A stretch of DNA of 64,000 nt from Bacteroidota bacterium (GCA_016720935.1 JADKJP010000002.1:248001-312000), one strand, 5' to 3'. Shown: positions 28,370-36,459, counted from the stretch's first letter. The notes: generated by a model not told the origin, from the letters alone. Numbers and translations: made by a program.

Positions 28370-28666
28370 ATGGAACACCTTGTAAATCTGGTAAAAGCAA
28401 AGGCCGGACTCAGTGATGAACAGGCGAAACTGGCAGTTCAGGCAGTGATGGATCATTTGAAATCTAAATTCCCGACTATTCTCCACCATGAACTGGACAA
28501 AATTGCGGAGGGTGGTGATTTTGGTGATGCCGCAAGGGAAAAATTTGACGGCCTTCGTGATAAAGCCGAGGAAGCAGCGAAACATGTAGGAGAAAAAGCG
28601 GAAGCTTTCGCAGGAGAACTTCGTCAGAAATTCAACGAAGTTTTCGGACCGAAAAAAAATTCATAG
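28370..28666 (+). CDS. small helical protein, function unknown
   Basis: A 98-residue protein starting at the ATG at 28370 (an upstream in-frame Met at 28289 lies across the promoter). The first half (VNLVKAKAGLSDEQAKLAVQ, then MDHLKSKFP) is amphipathic helix like those in DUF2267/DUF937-type proteins. The second half, DAAREKFDGLRDKAEEAAKH onward, is a charged Ala/Lys/Glu-rich helix reminiscent of stress or LEA-like proteins. There is no signal peptide, membrane segment or catalytic motif. It precedes the dioxygenase gene by 76 nt on the same strand. No function is assigned. Confidence 0.65.
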   Translation: MEHLVNLVKAKAGLSDEQAKLAVQAVMDHLKSKFPTILHHELDKIAEGGDFGDAAREKFDGLRDKAEEAAKHVGEKAEAFAGELRQKFNEVFGPKKNS

Positions 28667-28742
28667 TGAATTGGTTGAATCAAAATACTTCGTTCATTTT
28701 CCTCAAAGCACATTTTCAATTTCATCTTAAATCTCAAACCCC

Positions 28743-29270
28743 ATGTCAGTAACCAGACCTTTCAGTTTCAAAAAGTGGATTGATGAAAATCGCCATCTTC
28801 TCAAACCTCCTGTAGGAAACCAGGTGGTATACAAGCCTAATCAGGATTTTATCGTGATGGTCGTTGGCGGACCAAACTCCCGGAAAGATTATCATTACAA
28901 TGAAACCGAAGAATTTTTTTACCAGTTAGAAGGAGATATTTCCGTAAAAATTATTGAAGACGGAAAACCGGTTGAGATCCCAATTAAGGAAGGAGAAATT
29001 TTCCTGCTTCCGGCAAAAACGCCACACAGCCCGCAACGTGGTCCAAATACAATCGGACTGGTGATGGAAGTTCAACGTCGCGATGGTATGAAGGATGGAT
29101 TTCAATGGTACTGCGAAAAATGTAACAACAAAATTTACGAAGAATATCTTGATCTGACTGATATCGTCGCGCAATTGCCTGTGGTGATGAATAAATTTTA
29201 CGAGAATGAAAGCCTCCGTACCTGTAAAAAATGCGGAGCGGTGATGGAACCACCGGCAAAGCTTGTTTGA
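28743..29270 (+). CDS. nbaC: 3-hydroxyanthranilate 3,4-dioxygenase
   Basis: This 175-residue cupin enzyme opens the ring of 3-hydroxyanthranilate to give 2-amino-3-carboxymuconate semialdehyde (ACMS), using non-heme Fe(II) and O2. The iron ligands fall at the same numbers as in the characterised bacterial enzyme: His51 and Glu57 in YHYNETEEFFYQ, and His95 in TPHSPQR. The substrate-contacting Arg47 and Arg99 are also present. A C-terminal rubredoxin-like iron site is visible as WYCEKC (124, 127) and RTCKKCG, a feature of bacterial forms. The length matches the family. The product is the substrate of the decarboxylase encoded at 31393, two genes downstream. Confidence 0.95.
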   Translation: MSVTRPFSFKKWIDENRHLLKPPVGNQVVYKPNQDFIVMVVGGPNSRKDYHYNETEEFFYQLEGDISVKIIEDGKPVEIPIKEGEIFLLPAKTPHSPQRGPNTIGLVMEVQRRDGMKDGFQWYCEKCNNKIYEEYLDLTDIVAQLPVVMNKFYENESLRTCKKCGAVMEPPAKLV

Positions 29271-29372
29271 TCGTTTAAGAGAAATTTCTTCATTCATTTT
29301 TTATCCAAGAGAAAAATAATCGCTCAACCTTTATTCTTCCTGAGTCAATAGGGGAGAACACAGAATAGACGT

Positions 29373-31406
29373 ATGCAGAAAAAATTAACCCGGAAAGAAA
29401 AGATTGCCTTACAACAACAGGGAGGAGTCACTCCAGCAGCGAAACGTCAGCCGGCGAAAGAACAAAAATCCAATGTAAAAAGGATCTTAGGTCTTTTTGT
29501 TGCCATTCTTGCATTCGCGATTTATTCAAATACGTTCAGTAACTGGTATGTACTTGATGACTGGGGACTGATGCCGGAGAATACCATGGTGAAAAAAGGA
29601 ATCAGCGGAATTCCGGAAATCTTTCAATCGAGTTACCGTGCCGGGATGAATATCAACGATTACCAGCTGTATCGTCCCTTGTCGAAAGCGATGTTCGCGG
29701 TGGAATGGCAGTTTAGTCCGGGAAATCCAGCTCTTGGCCATTGGATGAATGTGATATGGTTCGCGCTGACTTGTTTGTTGTTGTTTCATGTATTGACCGT
29801 ATTGCTAAAGGGCAATCTGCTCGTTCCATTTATCACGGCATTATTATTTGCGACTCATCCTTTGCATACGGAGGTGGTCGCGAACATCAAGAGTCGGGAC
29901 GAGATCATGTCTTTATTGTTATTGCTGGCAACCTTACTCTGGACGGTACGCTATTCGATGACAAATAATGTGAAGTACCTGATCGGTTCGGCGATTACAT
30001 TTTTTCTGGCATTGCTTTCAAAGGAATCTGCAATTACCTGGCTGGCTGTAATTCCACTTGCCTTGTATTTCTTCACGGATGCAAAATCGTCAACTTACAT
30101 TAAAAGTTCCGCTATGCTCTTCCTATCGACAGCGGTATTTTTATTGATTCGCAGAAAAATTCTTGGAAATGTTGACTTACCCATTCCTGTTGTGGACAAT
30201 TCATTGGTCGCCATTAAGAATGTACTTGTTCAGCGCGCTAATGCGATTTCAATTCTTGGTTATTATCTGAAATTATTTGTGTTGCCCATTACACTTTGTT
30301 CGGATGGTTCTTTCAATACTTTCCCGGAATTGTCCTTGTTTGACTGGAAGGTAATTACATCACTGGCTTTGCTGGTAGGGATGGGTGTTTATGCAATTAT
30401 TCGTTTCAGAAAAAAAGACCCGGTTTCATTCGGAATACTTTATTTTCTGGTGACCATTTCTATTGTCAGTAACGTATTGATTCTAATCGGTACAAATTAC
30501 GGGGAACGTTTGTTGTTCCTACCTTCACTGGGATTCTGTTTTGTTGTTGCCGTTTTGTTGCAACGCGGTTTCAACCTGAGCGCGGAGCATGTTAAAGCGA
30601 ATTCTATTTCTTCTTTTATGAATTCAGCAGGGAGACCGGTTTATGTTGCCGCATTTATTTGTCTTTTATTCAGCATTAAAACCATAGCAAGAAACAAAGA
30701 CTGGAAAAGCGATACAACTCTTTTTGATACCGACTTGCAGACCGTTCCCAACAGTACGCACATGTTGTTTTACAGAGCGAACCATATTACCGCGGAGGAA
30801 GAATTGCTTGGGTTGGATAGTTTGCAAAAGAAAAAAGTAATGGACGAAGCGGTTCAATTGCTGAGTCGCGCGGTTGAAATTTATCCCGGTTATGCTGATG
30901 CCTACCAGCGCAGGGGATATATTCGTTATACGGAGAAGGATTATAGCAAAGCTGAAGCGGATTATCTGAAAGCTCTGGAACACAATCCGACTCATCCTGT
31001 AACGCATAACAATTATGGAAATTTGCTTTTCAACCAACGAAAATATCCTGAAGCGATGGAACATTTTAAACTCGCCGCGCAATACAATCCGTTCTACGCT
31101 CACGCGATTAACAACATAGCAAGTGTATATGGTGTCTATGCGGAAGGCCAGCGCGAACAAGCACAAAAGGATCCGGCGAATCAGGCGCAGCATCTCGAAG
31201 AAGCCAGGCGACTTTTTGAAACTGCGGTCACTTATTTTTTGAAAGCGATAGAAATCGATCCCGGTTATCCTGATCCTTACAACCTGGTGGGTATGACGTA
31301 TCGTTACATGGGTGATGAAGCCAACGGAGAGAAATATATTGCCTTAGGCAAAAAAGTACAACGGGAAAAAATGGAGAAGCAAAAAAGAAACAATGCTAAA
31401 AATTGA
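29373..31406 (+). CDS. TMTC-like multi-pass membrane protein with C-terminal TPR repeats
   Basis: A 677-residue integral membrane protein. After a basic cytoplasmic N-terminus, about ten hydrophobic segments follow (first at about 36-55). The NTFSNWYVLDDWG start of the first loop, with an acidic pair, and FATHPLHTEVVANIKSRDEI resemble the GT-C/TMTC O-mannosyltransferase family (DUF1736 group). The C-terminal about 190 residues carry TPR repeats (PGYADAYQRRGYIRYTEKDY, PTHPVTHNNYGNLLFNQRKY, PGYPDPYNLVGMTYRYMGD). It may transfer sugar to exported proteins, but donor and acceptor are unknown. The 3' end overlaps the ACMS decarboxylase start by 14 nt, implying translational coupling with a gene of unrelated function. 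Confidence 0.75.
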   Translation: MQKKLTRKEKIALQQQGGVTPAAKRQPAKEQKSNVKRILGLFVAILAFAIYSNTFSNWYVLDDWGLMPENTMVKKGISGIPEIFQSSYRAGMNINDYQLYRPLSKAMFAVEWQFSPGNPALGHWMNVIWFALTCLLLFHVLTVLLKGNLLVPFITALLFATHPLHTEVVANIKSRDEIMSLLLLLATLLWTVRYSMTNNVKYLIGSAITFFLALLSKESAITWLAVIPLALYFFTDAKSSTYIKSSAMLFLSTAVFLLIRRKILGNVDLPIPVVDNSLVAIKNVLVQRANAISILGYYLKLFVLPITLCSDGSFNTFPELSLFDWKVITSLALLVGMGVYAIIRFRKKDPVSFGILYFLVTISIVSNVLILIGTNYGERLLFLPSLGFCFVVAVLLQRGFNLSAEHVKANSISSFMNSAGRPVYVAAFICLLFSIKTIARNKDWKSDTTLFDTDLQTVPNSTHMLFYRANHITAEEELLGLDSLQKKKVMDEAVQLLSRAVEIYPGYADAYQRRGYIRYTEKDYSKAEADYLKALEHNPTHPVTHNNYGNLLFNQRKYPEAMEHFKLAAQYNPFYAHAINNIASVYGVYAEGQREQAQKDPANQAQHLEEARRLFETAVTYFLKAIEIDPGYPDPYNLVGMTYRYMGDEANGEKYIALGKKVQREKMEKQKRNNAKN

Positions 31407-32400
31407 CATACATACCCACATTATACCGGAACATCTGCCTGACCTGAAGGGCAAATACGGGTATGGCGGATTTATTTCCCTTGACCATCACAAACCCTGC
31501 TGCGCGAAAATGATGATCGACGGAAAATTTTTCCGCGAAATTCAGGACAATTGCTGGGATGCAGGAGTGCGAATGAAAGAATGTGATCATCATCACATCG
31601 ATGTACAGGTACTATCAACAATTCCAGTGATGTTCAGTTATTGGGCAAAAGCGGAAGACGCTTTGGATTTGTCGATGTTTCTTAATGACCACCTCGCGGA
31701 TATCGTGCAACGTTATCCGAAACGCTTCATTGGGTTAGGGACAATTCCATTACAATCTCCTTCACTTGCGATTAAAGAGCTGGAGCGTTGTATGAAAATA
31801 GGTCTGCGTGGAGTTCAAATAGGTTCGCACGTGAACGAATGGAACCTGAATGCTCCGGAACTCTTTCCGGTATTTGAAGCCGCTCAGGAATTAGGCGCGG
31901 CGATTTTTGTGCATCCCTGGGAAATGATGGGAAAAGAAAAAATGCCGAAGTACTGGCTCCCATGGCTTGTAGGTATGCCGGCTGAAACATCTCTTGCGAT
32001 TTGTTCCATGATTTTTGGTGGTGTTTTTGAAAAACTTCCCGGTTTGCGTGTCGCATTTGCACATGGCGGAGGATCTTTTCCGGCAACGATAGGAAGAATT
32101 GAACATGGTTTCAATGTTCGTCCTGATCTTGTGGCTGTCGACAACAAAGAGAATCCAAGAAAATACCTCAAACAATTTTATCTTGATTCACTCGTTCATG
32201 ATCCGATGATGCTGGATTATCTCGTGAACCTTATGGGTGCTGATCGTATCGCGCTTGGAACGGATTATCCATTTCCTTTGGGAGAACTGGAACCGGGAAA
32301 ACTCATTGCTTCCATGCCTTATGATGACTCTGTGAAAGAACGATTACTTTCCGGTACTGCTCTGGAATGGTTGAAAATGAATAAGGAGATGTTTCTCTGA
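31393..32400 (+). CDS. nbaD: 2-amino-3-carboxymuconate-6-semialdehyde decarboxylase (ACMSD)
   Basis: A 335-residue amidohydrolase-superfamily enzyme that decarboxylates ACMS to 2-aminomuconic semialdehyde, diverting flux from quinolinate. Metal ligands of the ACMSD family are visible: DIHTHIIPEH (the two His at about 7 and 9), IFVHPWEMMG, AHGGGSFPATIGRIEHGF and the Asp of LGTDYPFPLGE. The PW/GMPAETSLAI segment and the C-terminal GTALEWL are also typical. It begins inside the 3' end of the TMTC-like gene. Together with the dioxygenase (28743) and the ALDH (25503) it gives three consecutive steps of the 3-hydroxyanthranilate pathway. Kynureninase, kynurenine monooxygenase and the deaminase are not in the window. 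Confidence 0.93.
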   Translation: MLKIDIHTHIIPEHLPDLKGKYGYGGFISLDHHKPCCAKMMIDGKFFREIQDNCWDAGVRMKECDHHHIDVQVLSTIPVMFSYWAKAEDALDLSMFLNDHLADIVQRYPKRFIGLGTIPLQSPSLAIKELERCMKIGLRGVQIGSHVNEWNLNAPELFPVFEAAQELGAAIFVHPWEMMGKEKMPKYWLPWLVGMPAETSLAICSMIFGGVFEKLPGLRVAFAHGGGSFPATIGRIEHGFNVRPDLVAVDNKENPRKYLKQFYLDSLVHDPMMLDYLVNLMGADRIALGTDYPFPLGELEPGKLIASMPYDDSVKERLLSGTALEWLKMNKEMFL

Positions 32401-32451
32401 AGGAGGGCTAATTTTTTCTCCATCTCCATCGCTGTAAAAAAAACCTGCACC

Positions 32452-33186
32452 GTGCGATTCCGACTTGAATTTCTTTTATTCCTTACTCTTTTAATCAGCA
32501 ATACAATTGCAGATGCACAGGATAATGGTTTTGCTGTCGTGGAACTTTTCACCTCTGAAGGTTGCGAAAGTTGTCCTGCCGGCGATAAAATTTTAAGTCA
32601 GCTTTCAGCCGAAGCAAAGCAGTCAGGGAAAGCCATTTATTGTCTGGAGTATCACGTTGATTACTGGAACAAAGGAGGATGGAAGGATCCCTTCAGTAAA
32701 AATCAATTTACATTTCGCCAGGAAAATTATTCGAGAGTACTTCCCGGAAAGGAGATGTATACCCCACAGATCGTCATTAATGGTCAGGCTGAATTGAACG
32801 CGAATAATCTTTCGCTCGCCAAAGCCGCGATTGAAAAAGCACGCAACCAGACACCTCTTTTAAATCTGACTTTTCAGGTTGATTCCATTCGCCGGGATAC
32901 AGCTTTTGTTTCTTACACCTGTTCAAAGCAGGATAAAAATTATGTCCTTCGTTTTGTACTCACAGATAATAAAGTGAGCAGTAAAGTTACAGGTGGACAG
33001 CATACCGGTAAATTACTTGTGCATGATAATGTTGTGAGACTACTTTATTCTGTAAACAATCCTTCTGCACAAGGACAGGCAGCTATCCCTTTAAAGGAAT
33101 TCAAAGCTGATGCGAATTTCACATGGACCGCGTTTGTTCAACACAAACAAAGTCTGCGTATCCTTGGCGCGAGTCGCGTTCAATGA
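32452..33186 (+). CDS. DUF1223 secreted thioredoxin-fold protein
   Basis: A 244-residue exported protein. It probably starts at a GTG (32452) since no ATG precedes the signal peptide (RFRLEFLLFLTLLISNTIADAQ). The DUF1223 domain starts VVELFTSEGCESCPAGDKIL, with a redox-type CxxC at about 41-44. The motifs EYHVDYWNKGGWKDPFS, YTPQIVINGQ and NNPSAQGQA are characteristic. DUF1223 adopts a thioredoxin-like fold and is assumed periplasmic; the redox partner is unknown. It lies 51 nt after the ACMS decarboxylase on the same strand. Confidence 0.85.
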   Translation: MRFRLEFLLFLTLLISNTIADAQDNGFAVVELFTSEGCESCPAGDKILSQLSAEAKQSGKAIYCLEYHVDYWNKGGWKDPFSKNQFTFRQENYSRVLPGKEMYTPQIVINGQAELNANNLSLAKAAIEKARNQTPLLNLTFQVDSIRRDTAFVSYTCSKQDKNYVLRFVLTDNKVSSKVTGGQHTGKLLVHDNVVRLLYSVNNPSAQGQAAIPLKEFKADANFTWTAFVQHKQSLRILGASRVQ

Positions 33187-33235
33187 ACTTTAATTCAGCT
33201 TCAGTTTCTTGAAATGAAAATCTTGTTTCAAAAAG

Positions 33236-33265
33236 AAACCCCGCCTGAAAGATCAGACGGGGTTT
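33236..33265 (-). terminator. rho-independent terminator
   Basis: Stem AAACCCCG-C-CTGA with TCAG-A-CGGGGTTT and a 4-nt loop. On the minus strand it is followed by TTTCTTTTTG, so it terminates minus-strand transcription coming through the adjacent structured segment. The plus-strand U-run is short. Confidence 0.75.
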
Positions 33266-33271
33266 AAAGCA

Positions 33272-33337
33272 GCTGGACCACCACGTTGAACGCCCCCTTA
33301 GCAGTTTTACCTGCGTTCGCCCTTCGCTGTGGCCAGC
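33272..33337 (-). ncRNA. candidate structured RNA of unknown class
   Basis: This GC-rich segment stands out from its AT-rich surroundings. On the minus strand an outer stem GCTGGCCAC/GTGG-T-CCAGC (9 bp with one bulge) encloses a hairpin GAACGC/GCGTTC whose loop holds GCAG-GTAAAA-CTGC. It ends just before the minus-strand terminator at 33236-33265. No match to tRNA, 5S, SRP, 6S, tmRNA or RNase P could be recognised. It could be a stand-alone small RNA or a 3'-UTR structure of the DUF5777 gene cut off from it by the MITE. Confidence 0.35.
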
Positions 33338-33342
33338 ATTTC

Positions 33343-33549
33343 TTTAGGGCACCTCTAACAACCTCTTTCGGGTGCTGTTAATTCAATTCATTATTTCAAT
33401 CAGGCACATTCGATGCTTGATCTTTTTTTGCAATACTTCGTTGTTCGTCAGTCAGATACTTAGTTTCAGTATCTTCCTTCCTCACGCCTCATATTGCAAA
33501 AAAACCTCATCGCACATCACCCAAAATAGGTTATTAGAGGTGCCCTTTA
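33343..33549. mobile_element. MITE-like non-autonomous element with TTTA target duplication
   Basis: A 199-bp segment (33347-33545) is bounded by 18-bp terminal inverted repeats, GGGCACCTCTAACAACCT on the left and AGGTTATTAGAGGTGCCC on the right (17 of 18 match). It is flanked on both sides by TTTA (33343-33346 and 33546-33549). No transposase open reading frame lies inside. The right-hand TTTA overlaps the TAA stop of the minus-strand DUF5777 gene, so insertion occurred exactly at that gene's end without changing its protein. It is probably a deletion derivative of an IS. Confidence 0.75.
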
Positions 33550-34428
33550 CAAAGTAAATACACGGGACACATTAAATCCTAAACGAATCCCGGCATCGTT
33601 CCATTGTGAATCGGTAAAGGGAAGAAACTGATTTTCAACCAAACCAAATGAATTGGTCAGGTGCACCTGGAATACGTGTCCGCCGGTTTCAATTTCATAG
33701 CCGATACCCATGCTATCGTAATTTTTTGTATTGGAATATTTATTCATGCGGTAGGCATATTCTGCCGTGATCGCGGAACGTTTGCTGAATTTCAAACGGA
33801 ACATTCCGGAGATACCATACATGTCATTTTTATCAGAGATGGCGGTCACCATGTTGTAGTGTACAAACCAGGGAGCGATTTGGAAAGAAAAACTTGGAGA
33901 GAATTTTCTTCCCATTAAAATCTGGAAGTTATACGACAATCTGCTGGTTTCGTGTTCGAATAAATCATAACCATTGATCACCTGGTTTTTTAGAGCGTTG
34001 CGGTACATTCCTGCAAAAAGAGTTACGGTTAATGGCATGCTGTTGTCATCACGCTGACGAAGCAATTTCCATTTCAGAAAACCATCGACCATTTTCTGGT
34101 ACGAACTGCGACCGATACCGAACATGAATCGTCCGTCTGGACTATATTCAAGACTCAAACGAATATTCACAGGACCATCGATACCCCAGGCATTATAACC
34201 TTTGCTGTTGATGGCACCAAACCTGTGTGAAATGCGGAAGTCGAGAGTTTTTGGTCCGACAGTTTCGAGAGTATGAAAATTAACCAGACGTGTTGTTTTG
34301 AATGTAGCAATCGTAAGGTCATGAGATTTTTCATTTTCATTTCCCAAAGTACTCAACAGGTCCTGCGCATTGAGCAGGAATGTTGAATTGATAAAGAGAA
34401 GGAAGAGAAGAAGAGATCTTAATTTCAT
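33547..34428 (-). CDS. DUF5777 family outer-membrane beta-barrel protein
   Basis: A 293-residue exported protein. The signal peptide ends near LLNAQ. The mature protein begins with FKTTRLVNFHTLETVGPKTL and FRISHRFGAIN, the signature of the DUF5777 beta-barrel family, followed by alternating aromatic amphipathic strands (LSLEYSPDGRFMFGIGRS, SYNFQILMGRKFSPSFSFQI) and a C-terminal strand ending RVFTL. It probably sits in the outer membrane. It is 11 nt downstream of the cytochrome-like lipoprotein gene and is the last gene of a minus-strand cluster with two such lipoproteins and a choice-of-anchor V protein, which suggests a shared heme or metal-related envelope function. Confidence 0.8.
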   Translation of the reverse strand: MKLRSLLLFLLFINSTFLLNAQDLLSTLGNENEKSHDLTIATFKTTRLVNFHTLETVGPKTLDFRISHRFGAINSKGYNAWGIDGPVNIRLSLEYSPDGRFMFGIGRSSYQKMVDGFLKWKLLRQRDDNSMPLTVTLFAGMYRNALKNQVINGYDLFEHETSRLSYNFQILMGRKFSPSFSFQIAPWFVHYNMVTAISDKNDMYGISGMFRLKFSKRSAITAEYAYRMNKYSNTKNYDSMGIGYEIETGGHVFQVHLTNSFGLVENQFLPFTDSQWNDAGIRLGFNVSRVFTL

Positions 34429-34439
34429 AGAAGGGGAAT

Positions 34440-34844
34440 CTAGTTATTTAAGCGGCCTTGAGTAAACCATTTTTCAATTTTTGAAATATCACAATCACTC
34501 AGTTTACCTGAAGGTTTAGGCATCCATTTACTTTGAGAGACAGTGGATTCGTGTTTGATACGCGCAAGGAAGTTCGCTTCTGTAGCATCATCAACAGTAG
34601 CCATTACATCCGCGTAATTTGCAAGGCCAAGTCCGCTAGAGCTTGCATCCTGGTGACAACCGGCGTCATTTGTACCACAACTACCTCCTGTAAAAATAGG
34701 GAGAATGTCGTTGGCGAAAGAAACAGTATCCGCGATGGTACACTCAGTGGTGAGTGGAACCGGGTGAATCTCATCAAAATTGTCGTAGTAACATGCCTGG
34801 AGAAATCCAGCAGCAAGCACGGCAAGGAAGAATAGTTTTTTCAT
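34440..34844 (-). CDS. cytochrome-c-like lipoprotein with CX6CH motif
   Basis: A 134-residue predicted lipoprotein (lipobox LQAC, Cys about 18). The mature part resembles the planctomycete-type cytochrome c domain: FANDILPIFTGGSCGTNDAG leading to CH, then KHESTVSQSKWMPKPSGKLS with a Met-Pro that may give the axial ligand, and a final IEKWFTQGRLNN helix. The heme-type motif is non-standard, C-x6-CH rather than CxxCH. Whether heme is attached is uncertain. It is 23 nt from the upstream paralogue and 11 nt from the DUF5777 gene, so all three are almost certainly cotranscribed. Confidence 0.75.
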   Translation of the reverse strand: MKKLFFLAVLAAGFLQACYYDNFDEIHPVPLTTECTIADTVSFANDILPIFTGGSCGTNDAGCHQDASSSGLGLANYADVMATVDDATEANFLARIKHESTVSQSKWMPKPSGKLSDCDISKIEKWFTQGRLNN

Positions 34845-34867
34845 TTTTTATATGGAGAATGGGGCTT

Positions 34868-35230
34868 TCAATTGTTCAGTGCACCTTGCTCAATCCAAAG
34901 ATAGATGGTTAGAATTTGTCTGTCTGTGAGTTGTGAAGCGGAACCGGGAGGCATTTTATCTTCACCTGATTTTTTTGTAATTAACTCATACAATTTGCTT
35001 GAATGGGCACTAAATGCCTGGATGTCGCCATTGTGCATCACATCATCATAAGTAACCAGGCTCTTTTCGTGTCCGCCATGGCAATCAGAGAAATTGCAAC
35101 TGCCGGCAAGAATGGGCTGCACATCTGTCTGAAAGGAAGCGGCAGGTGTGACGGGGATTTCCGGATCGTGCCTGCAGGAGTTCAGCAAGAGAAGGCTGAA
35201 ACCTGCAATAGAAAATAGTAGTTTTTTCAT
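34868..35230 (-). CDS. cytochrome-c-like lipoprotein with CX4CH motif
   Basis: A 120-residue predicted lipoprotein (LLNSC, Cys about 19). It is a paralogue of the next gene downstream. It has FQTDVQPILAGSCNFSDCHG (C-x4-CH), a KMPPGSASQLTD segment that can supply the axial Met, and the ending IYLWIEQGALNN shared with its neighbour. The C-x4-CH spacing occurs in planctomycete-type cytochrome domains (PSCyt1). An electron-transfer role at the inner face of the outer membrane or the cell surface is plausible but not shown. Confidence 0.75.
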   Translation of the reverse strand: MKKLLFSIAGFSLLLLNSCRHDPEIPVTPAASFQTDVQPILAGSCNFSDCHGGHEKSLVTYDDVMHNGDIQAFSAHSSKLYELITKKSGEDKMPPGSASQLTDRQILTIYLWIEQGALNN

Positions 35231-35249
35231 TTTTCTGAAGCACGAAAAA

Positions 35250-35286
35250 AAAATCCTGTCGAATTCTAACGCATCGACAGGATTTT
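35250..35286 (-). terminator. hairpin terminator or attenuator
   Basis: Stem AAAATCCTGTCGA (35250-35262) pairs perfectly with 35274-35286. On the minus strand it is followed by a T-run. It lies between the choice-of-anchor V gene and the lipoprotein pair, only 20 nt from the next start, so it may reduce rather than abolish downstream expression. Confidence 0.75.
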
Positions 35287-35315
35287 TCTTTTCACACAGG
35301 TAAATTAAAATGGAA

Positions 35316-36161
35316 TTATTGAATAATTACTTTTTGGATTTTCGCAGATCCATCCACAATCGTTTGCAGGAAATAAACTCCGGTTGGCAATGCACTCAGG
35401 TTACGAATCACTTCAGTATGTGTGCCCGGCAATTCAGTAGATGAAATGTGCTTTTGAACAAGGTCACCTTTCAAACTGAACAGATTCATTGTTACGAGTC
35501 CGGACAAATTCGCCTTGTAAGTAACAGTGATGAAAGAGGATGCAGGGTTCGGATAAACCGACTGAACAGCATCTACATTCAGATCATTAGTAGCAGTAGT
35601 ATTCGGATTTGCAACCTGACTTCCGCTATAAACATAATCACCGCTTTCAGCTCCGTCAGCATCTGCGGCAGCACCGGCAAAATAGAAGGTAACCGGACCG
35701 ATATTGGTTGCAGGTGATGTCCAGCTGAAATTAAATTCTTTTGCTGCAGCAGTAGCTCCACCATTCAATTGGTGAACTACATTGCGACGAACCACACCTG
35801 AAACGGTACGGGTTTTAATCTGTGTTGATGCCGCATCTGTAATGTTAAGCGTTCCGGCATTGTCATTTGTTGCGTCAAGAGCCTCAATAGCAACACCAAA
35901 CAGGCTGTTTGCGCTTCGGGAAACAGTAACACTCATATTGTAGGTCGTATTCGGGAGGTATTCCCAATTTGTCATAGAAGGACTACCAATGGCGATTGAA
36001 CCACCACCACTATTCAAAGCGAAATCACTGTGGCAATTTGTGCAGGTTTGTTCACCTGGCGAGCCGGTATAGCCCGCTTTGCCATTATCACTCATTTTTT
36101 CGCTCGTGAAAAGAGCGATCATTGCAATTGGAAGAACACCAAGTAGAAGTTTACGGATCAT
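35316..36161 (-). CDS. choice-of-anchor V domain T9SS protein
   Basis: A 281-residue secreted protein and a close paralogue of the N-terminal part of the gene at 9480. It starts MIRKLLLGVLPIAMIALFTS and has TGSPGEQTCTNCHSDFALNS (CxxCH, possible heme or metal site). The choice-of-anchor V domain continues to GPVTFYFAGAAADADGAESG, and the sorting domain follows directly (VYPNPASSFITVTYKA). Unlike its paralogue it has no SprB repeats and no frameshift. It is the first gene of the minus-strand cluster with the cytochrome-like lipoproteins and DUF5777 protein, separated by a hairpin. Confidence 0.85.
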   Translation of the reverse strand: MIRKLLLGVLPIAMIALFTSEKMSDNGKAGYTGSPGEQTCTNCHSDFALNSGGGSIAIGSPSMTNWEYLPNTTYNMSVTVSRSANSLFGVAIEALDATNDNAGTLNITDAASTQIKTRTVSGVVRRNVVHQLNGGATAAAKEFNFSWTSPATNIGPVTFYFAGAAADADGAESGDYVYSGSQVANPNTTATNDLNVDAVQSVYPNPASSFITVTYKANLSGLVTMNLFSLKGDLVQKHISSTELPGTHTEVIRNLSALPTGVYFLQTIVDGSAKIQKVIIQ

Positions 36162-36220
36162 AGGTTTATGGGTTAGAGGATAAATAGATTAATATGAAGC
36201 GTGCCCTTCAATTAAGGACA

Positions 36221-36228
36221 CAAAACTA
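36221..36228 (-). promoter_or_regulatory. -7 box TAGTTTTG for the choice-of-anchor V gene
   Basis: On the minus strand TAGTTTTG matches TAnnTTTG exactly, about 60 nt upstream of the start at 36161. The remaining divergent gap to 36459 is AT-rich and shows nothing else clear. Confidence 0.4.
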
Positions 36229-36459
36229 AGCTTTGATTTTGGAGGAATTCTGAATACTAAGTGATTAAATAAATTATATTACCAGACGTTAGCAGAATTC
36301 CTATTTTTACATTTTACTATCCGGATAAATTTCCAAACAGATATTTGTCAAAACGAGATTCCAAAGTACGGCAAAATACAAAGGGGACGAGATGACAGAA
36401 GTCAGTAATTTGAACAGGCAATGGTTAAATACATATTTACCCTTAAATGAAGAAAATCG

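Noticed and set aside
28241..28585. N-terminal extension of the SDR protein
   Set aside because: The extension reads across the divergent promoter region with no family similarity; the ATG at 28240 fits the family start.
33272..33337. tRNA, 5S, SRP or tmRNA identity for the structured segment
   Set aside because: None of the conserved sequence signatures of those RNAs was found on either strand.
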